Source: Bryobacteraceae bacterium
GTDB taxonomy: Bacteria > Acidobacteriota > Terriglobia > Bryobacterales > Bryobacteraceae
NCBI GenBank assembly: GCA_030039005.1
Contig: JASHQT010000248.1
Span: 1 to 17,143, forward strand
DNA length: 17,143 nt
Direction: 5' to 3'
The notes under the pieces are model-generated. The model searched no databases. It was not told the DNA's origin and saw nothing but the letters and a program-made list of their open reading frames with translations. A program made the translations under genes and the position numbers. This document shows, piece after piece, positions 13,507-17,143 of the stretch (its first letter is position 1; each line of letters opens with the position of its first letter).

Positions 13507-15678
13507 TTACTTCGCAGGCAGCGCGTATGCCACGTACGCGCCCGCACGCTGCGCCGCCGGGCCGCCCATCATCCCGTTCCCAGCCGCCGCGTTGACCACC
13601 ACGTATTCGCGCCCGTTCACTTGGTAAACCGCCGGAATGCTCTCCGACCCTTCCGGAATGCTGGTCTCCCACAGCACCTTGCCCGTGTCGCGATCGTACG
13701 CGCGGAACTTGCGGTCCGTCGTTGTCCCCGAAAAGATCAACCCTCCGGCGGTCACCACCACTCCACCGCGCTGGAAGAAGCTTCCGGTATTCGGATGGCC
13801 CTCGGCCGCTAGCGAACTCACTTCACCCAGCGGCACCTGCCACTTGATCTTCCCGGTATTCAGATCGTACGCCGTCAGTTGTGCCCACGGCGGCCCGATC
13901 GCCGACAGCCGGTTGCTCGTGAACATGAAATCCACCGGCGCCCAGTAGCGTTGCGGACCCTTGGCGGTTTCAGCCGATGGCGCCGCCGCCTGCTGTGGTT
14001 CGGGCGCTGGCGCCGGACCGGCCGCCGCGGGATTCGCCAAATACGCCTGCAGCGCGCCTAAGTCACGCTCGGGCAGTTGCGAGAACGCCGGCATTTGCCC
14101 CCGTCCGCCCGTAACCGTCATGCGGATCTCATCGGCCGTCAGTCTCGTCGCGATGCCGTTCAGCGATGGGATGTTGCCCTGTCCCGCGCGATCCGCGCCA
14201 TGGCATCCCGCGCAATTCTGCGCGTACACCGCCGCGCCGCGCGCTGCCGGAGACGCCGCGCCCACCACCGCCGCCGGCCCTCCCCGCGGCTCCTTGTCGG
14301 TGAGCTTTAAGTAGGTCGGGATCTCCTTCGATTGCACATACAGCAACCCCGCCTCGGGATCCACCGCCGTCCCGCCCCAGTTCGCCCCGCCGTTGTGCCC
14401 CGGCATTTCGATCGTGCCGCGAAAACTCGGCGGAGTGAATATTCCTTCGTTGCGGGAACTAAGGATCTTATCGCGCAGAGCGGCGCGCTCTTCCTCGGGA
14501 ATGAACGGATTGATCTCGTCGGGTGTGAACTTCTGCCGCGCAAACGGAGGCGGCACCGTGGGGAAGGGCTGCGTCGGCCACGCATGTTCGCCCGGCACGT
14601 CGCTCTTCGGCACCGGCCGTTCTTCGATCGGCCACAGCGGCTTCCCCGTCACCCGGTCGAACACGAACAAAAATCCCATCTTCGTCGGCTGCGCCACCGC
14701 GTCCACCTTCTTGCCGTTGTGCATCACCGTCAGCAGCTTCGGCGCCGCCGGCAAATCGTAATCCCATAGATCGTGATGCACGAACTGGAAATGCCACAAC
14801 CGTTTTCCGGTGCGCGCATCCAGAGCCACCAGCGAGTTGCCGAAAAGATTTTGGCCTTTCCGGTTCGCTCCGTAAAAATCGTAGCGGGGCGATGCCAGCG
14901 GAATATACGCGATTCCGCGCTTTTCGTCGATGGTCATCTCGCTCCAGTTTTCAACGCCCGCCACCGTCTTCCAGGCATCAGGCGGCCACGTGTCGTAGCC
15001 GAACTCGCCCGGATGCGGGATTGTATGGAACACCCAGACCAGCTTGCCGGTTACGACATCAAAGGCGCGGATATTTCCCGGATTTCCTTCATAGTCCGCG
15101 CTGGCGGCCGAACCCATGATGATCAAGTTCTCGAACACGCGCCCCGGCGTGTTGTTCTGCACCCGCGTCAGTGTCTTCGGATCGTGCGGCTCGTACCCCT
15201 GGCGCAAGTCCGCGCGTCCGTTCTCGCCGAACGACGTCACCGGCTCGCCGGTCTTGGCATTAATCGCCACCAGGTAATTGCTCACGCAATAGAAAAGCCG
15301 CCGGTCGGATCCATCCTTGCTCTGCCAGTAGCTGACGCCGCGCCCTGTGACCGCCCGGGAGTTGTTCGGATGCACCCAGAGTTCCTTGCCAGTGGCGGCA
15401 TCCAGGGCGACCAGCGCGTTGTTTTTCGCCTGCACATACATGACGCCGTCCACGACAATCGGATTGAAATCGGAATTAGCTTTGTCCTCGGTCGGATAGG
15501 TCCACGCCACCTGGAGCTGGCTCACATTGGATTTGTTGATCTGGTCCAGCGCCGAATATTGCGCCGAATCCGCGCCGCCCAGATATTCGGTCCACGTCTT
15601 GTGGGAACCGTCCTCAGCGGCAATCAAAACCGCCGCCAACCCGCATATGCCCAGAGCAATAAAGGCGCGTCTCCGCAT
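13507..15678 (-). CDS. Secreted PQQ-dependent dehydrogenase with an inserted cytochrome c domain
   Basis: Quinoprotein of 723 residues, exported by an N-terminal signal peptide (RRRAFIALGICGLAAVLIA, cleavage near 20-22). Residues about 28-460 and 575-723 form a PQQ-type beta-propeller resembling the glucose dehydrogenase branch: repeated ALDAATGKELW, AINAKTG, AFDVVTGKLVW, ALDARTGKRLW, DRDTGKVLW blades, with RYDFYGANRKGQNLFGNSL and HFQFVHHDLWDYDLPAAP in the first part. A c-type cytochrome (about 475-560) is spliced between the blades: heme site C489-AGCH-493, probable distal Met in GGRGQMPAF. It is followed by an Ala/Pro/Gln linker. Electrons could pass from PQQH2 to the heme inside one polypeptide. 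The natural substrate (sugar or alcohol) is uncertain. AAGGAG lies 5 nt before the ATG. No PQQ synthesis genes are in view. Stands alone, divergent from the his operon. Confidence 0.9.
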   Translation of the reverse strand: MRRRAFIALGICGLAAVLIAAEDGSHKTWTEYLGGADSAQYSALDQINKSNVSQLQVAWTYPTEDKANSDFNPIVVDGVMYVQAKNNALVALDAATGKELWVHPNNSRAVTGRGVSYWQSKDGSDRRLFYCVSNYLVAINAKTGEPVTSFGENGRADLRQGYEPHDPKTLTRVQNNTPGRVFENLIIMGSAASADYEGNPGNIRAFDVVTGKLVWVFHTIPHPGEFGYDTWPPDAWKTVAGVENWSEMTIDEKRGIAYIPLASPRYDFYGANRKGQNLFGNSLVALDARTGKRLWHFQFVHHDLWDYDLPAAPKLLTVMHNGKKVDAVAQPTKMGFLFVFDRVTGKPLWPIEERPVPKSDVPGEHAWPTQPFPTVPPPFARQKFTPDEINPFIPEEERAALRDKILSSRNEGIFTPPSFRGTIEMPGHNGGANWGGTAVDPEAGLLYVQSKEIPTYLKLTDKEPRGGPAAVVGAASPAARGAAVYAQNCAGCHGADRAGQGNIPSLNGIATRLTADEIRMTVTGGRGQMPAFSQLPERDLGALQAYLANPAAAGPAPAPEPQQAAAPSAETAKGPQRYWAPVDFMFTSNRLSAIGPPWAQLTAYDLNTGKIKWQVPLGEVSSLAAEGHPNTGSFFQRGGVVVTAGGLIFSGTTTDRKFRAYDRDTGKVLWETSIPEGSESIPAVYQVNGREYVVVNAAAGNGMMGGPAAQRAGAYVAYALPAK

Positions 15679-15697
15679 CTTGACTCCTTCCGGTAGG

Positions 15698-15706
15698 AGA
15701 ATATCA
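15698..15706 (-). promoter_or_regulatory. Extended -10 element for the PQQ dehydrogenase gene
   Basis: Minus strand TGA-TATTCT, 19 nt before the ATG at 15678, with the AAGGAG ribosome binding site in between. No clear -35. Confidence 0.4.
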
Positions 15707-15788
15707 TCATTTCCCCGGGGTATGCTCCACCGCCGCTAGTGATCCGGCGCTTGCCAGCTCCCCAACCCCTGATCCCCAGTCCGCAACC

Positions 15789-15797
15789 TGCTATACT
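15789..15797 (+). promoter_or_regulatory. his operon promoter, extended -10
   Basis: TGC-TATACT (extended -10) 8 nt before the leader-peptide ATG at 15806. No recognisable -35 is present at 16-18 bp. The predicted transcript would begin at about 15804, leaving the leader ORF with almost no 5' untranslated region. Confidence 0.55.
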
Positions 15798-15805
15798 TGA
15801 GCTTC

Positions 15806-15862
15806 ATGCACTCCGCCCATCACCATCATCATCGGAAGCATTGGCGATCGGCGGCCATCTAG
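15806..15862 (+). CDS. hisL: His-rich leader peptide of the histidine operon (18 residues)
   Basis: ATG to TAG, encoding MHSAHHHHHRKHWRSAAI. Seven of 18 codons are His, five consecutive (15818-15832: CAT CAC CAT CAT CAT), plus codons 2 and 12. This is the hallmark of a his attenuator: when charged tRNA-His is scarce the ribosome stalls in the His run. The ORF sits between an extended -10 promoter and an intrinsic terminator, directly upstream of hisI and hisG on the same strand. There is no Shine-Dalgarno, and translation is probably leaderless. The symbol hisL is used by analogy with the enterobacterial leader; no sequence homology is claimed. Too short for ordinary gene finding. Confidence 0.85.
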   Translation: MHSAHHHHHRKHWRSAAI

Positions 15863-15893
15863 CGAACTTCTGAATTGGACTCGCAGCCCGCCG
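15813..15893 (+). promoter_or_regulatory. Alternative RNA pairings of the his attenuator (1:2 and 2:3)
   Basis: Segment 1 CCGCC (15813-15817) can pair with segment 2 GGCGG (15850-15854). Segment 2, extended to CGGCGG (15849-15854), can instead pair with CCGCCG (15888-15893), which overlaps the terminator's 5' arm; GCGA (15862-15865) with TCGC (15881-15884) can extend this antiterminator. A ribosome stalled on the His run frees segment 2 and favours readthrough; one at the stop codon covers segment 2 and lets the terminator form. Confidence 0.65.
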
Positions 15894-15913
15894 CGAACCA
15901 GGCGGGCTTTTTT
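15885..15913 (+). terminator. his attenuator: intrinsic terminator before hisI
   Basis: Perfect 8-bp stem AGCCCGCC (15885-15892) / GGCGGGCT (15901-15908), 8-nt loop, then T's to 15913 (six in all). It ends 44 bases before hisI, so it must be read through for the operon to be expressed. Confidence 0.9.
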
Positions 15914-15927
15914 ATTGGTACAAACAG

Positions 15928-15959
15928 GTTTGGATCGCACAACGTTTGGATCGAACAAT
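15928..15959 (+). repeat. 16-bp tandem repeat ending at the hisI start
   Basis: Two adjacent 16-bp units (15928-15943 and 15944-15959) match at 14 of 16 positions, beginning GTTTGGATCG. The second copy contains the likely ribosome binding site (GGAT, 7 nt before the ATG) and the first two bases of the hisI start codon. Confidence 0.85.
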
Positions 15960-16338
15960 GACTCTCGACTTCACTAAGCTCAACGGTCTCGTCACCGCCG
16001 TCATTCAGGACCACTCCACCGGCCGCGTCCTCATGGTCGGCTTCATGAACGAGGAAGCCTTTCGCAAAACCGTCGAATCCGGCTACGCCACGTTTTTCAG
16101 CCGCTCCCGCAACAAGCTTTGGCTCAAGGGCGAATCCTCCGGCCACAAACTCGTGGTCAAGAATATTTCCACCGATTGCGATTTCGACGCCCTCTTGATC
16201 CAGGTGGAAGCCCTCGGCCCGGGCGTCTGCCACGAAGGGTACCAGAGCTGCTTTTTCCGCCGGCTCGACTCGGGTGAATGGAGGGAATCCGAGTCGCGCG
16301 CCTACGATCCCGACGCGGTATACGGGAGCAAGTCGTGA
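15958..16338 (+). CDS. hisI: Phosphoribosyl-AMP cyclohydrolase
   Basis: Opens the adenine ring of phosphoribosyl-AMP, third step of histidine synthesis, cytoplasmic. The 126-residue product is the single-domain form with no fused HisE (phosphoribosyl-ATP pyrophosphatase), which must be encoded elsewhere. Key residues: R49[14 protein letters not shown]63, the metal motif D73-C-D-F-D77 with Cys74, and Cys91 and Cys98 in [12 protein letters not shown], matching the Zn/Mg ligands of the family. I chose the ATG at 15958 rather than the in-frame TTG at 15946, since GGAT lies 7 nt before the ATG and the TTG is within the repeat. The gene overlaps hisG by four bases (GTGA). Regulated, by inference, through the attenuator upstream. 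Confidence 0.96.
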   Translation: MTLDFTKLNGLVTAVIQDHSTGRVLMVGFMNEEAFRKTVESGYATFFSRSRNKLWLKGESSGHKLVVKNISTDCDFDALLIQVEALGPGVCHEGYQSCFFRRLDSGEWRESESRAYDPDAVYGSKS

Positions 16339-17143
16339 AACTCAAACTCGGCATTCCCAAAGGCAGCCTCGAAAACGCCACCATCGATCTTTTCCGCCGC
16401 GCCGGTTTCAACATCACCACCAGCTCGCGCTCGTATTTCCCCGCCATCGATGATCCCGAAATCGAGTGCATGATGATCCGCGCCCAGGAAATGGCGCGCT
16501 ATGTCGAAGACGGCGTGCTGGATGCCGGGCTCACGGGCCGCGATTGGATCGAAGAGAGCGAAGCTAACGTCCACGCCGTCGCCGATTTGATCTACGCCAA
16601 ACAGAGCTTCGGCAAAGTGCGCTGGGTGCTGGCCGTGCCCGAAGCTTCCTCTTTCCACAGCGTCAAGGATCTTGAAGGCAAGATCATCGCTACGGAGTTG
16701 GTCGCCACCACGCGCCGCTATCTCGCCAAGAACGGCGTCAAGGCCAAAGTCGAATTTAGTTGGGGCGCCACGGAAGTCAAGCCCCCCGTGCTCGCCGACG
16801 CCATCGTGGAGGTCACCGAAACCGGCTCCTCTCTGCGCGCCAACAAGCTCCGCATCGTCGAGACCGTGCTCGAGTCCAACACGCAACTGATCTCTAACCT
16901 CGAATCGTGGAAAGACGCCGCGAAGCGGCGCAAAATCGAAGATATTCGCCTGCTGCTCGACGGCGCCATTGCCGCGCTCGGCCGCGTCGGGCTGATGCTC
17001 AACGTGCGCAAAGAGTGTTTGCCCGCCGTGTTGGCCATATTGCCGGCCCTCAAAAAACCCACCATTTCCAATTTGAGCGACGACGAATGGGTGGCCATCA
17101 ACACCATTCTCGAAGAGGCTACCGTGCGCAACATTATCCCGCG
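16335..17143 (+). CDS. hisG: ATP phosphoribosyltransferase, long form, 3' end beyond the window
   Basis: Joins ATP and PRPP in the first, feedback-inhibited step of histidine synthesis. Starts at GTG 16335, overlapping the hisI TGA (GTGA), with GGGAG (16324-16328) 6 nt upstream. 269 complete codons are visible and the frame is open at the right edge. Landmarks: [11 protein letters not shown] (3-13), the [26 protein letters not shown] block (46-71), and the PRPP-binding region [18 protein letters not shown] (155-172). From about 215 on ([21 protein letters not shown], then [15 protein letters not shown]) is the C-terminal ACT-like regulatory domain. It is therefore the long, hexameric HisG-L type that binds histidine itself and does not need HisZ. 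Lengths of about 285-300 are usual, so only a few codons are missing. Confidence 0.96.
   Translation, partial: MKLKLGIPKGSLENATIDLFRRAGFNITTSSRSYFPAIDDPEIECMMIRAQEMARYVEDGVLDAGLTGRDWIEESEANVHAVADLIYAKQSFGKVRWVLAVPEASSFHSVKDLEGKIIATELVATTRRYLAKNGVKAKVEFSWGATEVKPPVLADAIVEVTETGSSLRANKLRIVETVLESNTQLISNLESWKDAAKRRKIEDIRLLLDGAIAALGRVGLMLNVRKECLPAVLAILPALKKPTISNLSDDEWVAINTILEEATVRNIIP

Noticed and set aside
14773..15696. 307-codon plus-strand frame opposite the PQQ dehydrogenase
   Set aside because: No motifs; the minus strand carries the signal peptide and propeller blades.
15806..15862. The His run as a vector-derived His-tag or assembly contaminant
   Set aside because: Mixed CAT/CAC codons, two extra His codons, a native promoter and terminator, and a position directly before hisI-hisG all fit a natural leader peptide.

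Overview
The window is GC-rich, tightly packed bacterial DNA. The gene set suggests a member of the Acidobacteriota, probably Bryobacterales/Solibacter-like: a quinoprotein with an internal cytochrome c, a secreted DUF4159 protein, a sulfatase remnant, a small AT-hook protein, and valS-birA-coaX housekeeping genes. That placement is an inference from gene content and was not checked against a database. No rRNA, tRNA, CRISPR array, insertion sequence or origin was seen.

Layout. (1) 1-4804, plus strand: a compact run of the 5'-truncated valS, then birA, coaX and a 232-residue protein of unknown function. Each start overlaps the previous stop, so this is very probably one translationally coupled transcript. 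(2) 4867-8075: a flippase-like membrane protein (plus), a secreted DUF4159 protein (minus), and a divergently transcribed MFS transporter (plus). (3) 8100-11583, minus strand: mdh with its own good promoter, then a CxxC/coiled-coil protein, a two-TM peptide, a 93-residue protein overlapping a secreted Cys-rich rhodanese, and a pentapeptide-repeat protein. (4) 11664-13482: a MaoC-like hydratase (plus) converging on a short-chain dehydrogenase (minus), a 61-residue AT-hook protein (minus), and the 3' remnant of a sulfatase gene (minus). (5) 13507-15678, minus: a secreted PQQ dehydrogenase with an inserted c-type cytochrome. (6) 15792-17143, plus: the start of a histidine operon with promoter, His-rich leader peptide, terminator, hisI and hisG. 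hisG runs off the window.

The most notable element is the his leader at 15792-15913. An 18-codon ORF carries seven His codons, five of them consecutive. It is followed by GC-rich segments able to form mutually exclusive 1:2, 2:3 and 3:4 pairings, the last being an 8-bp intrinsic terminator with six T's, 44 bases before hisI. This is the architecture of transcription attenuation by ribosome stalling. The leader's start codon lies only 8 nt after an extended -10 element, so the leader ORF itself appears to be translated from a (nearly) leaderless transcript.

A second recurring theme is -10 elements 6-9 nt upstream of start codons that lack a Shine-Dalgarno sequence (mdh, his leader, DUF4159, MFS, AT-hook gene, CxxC gene). 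This suggests leaderless mRNAs are common here. Two other minus-strand genes have inverted repeats that would bury their ribosome binding sites.
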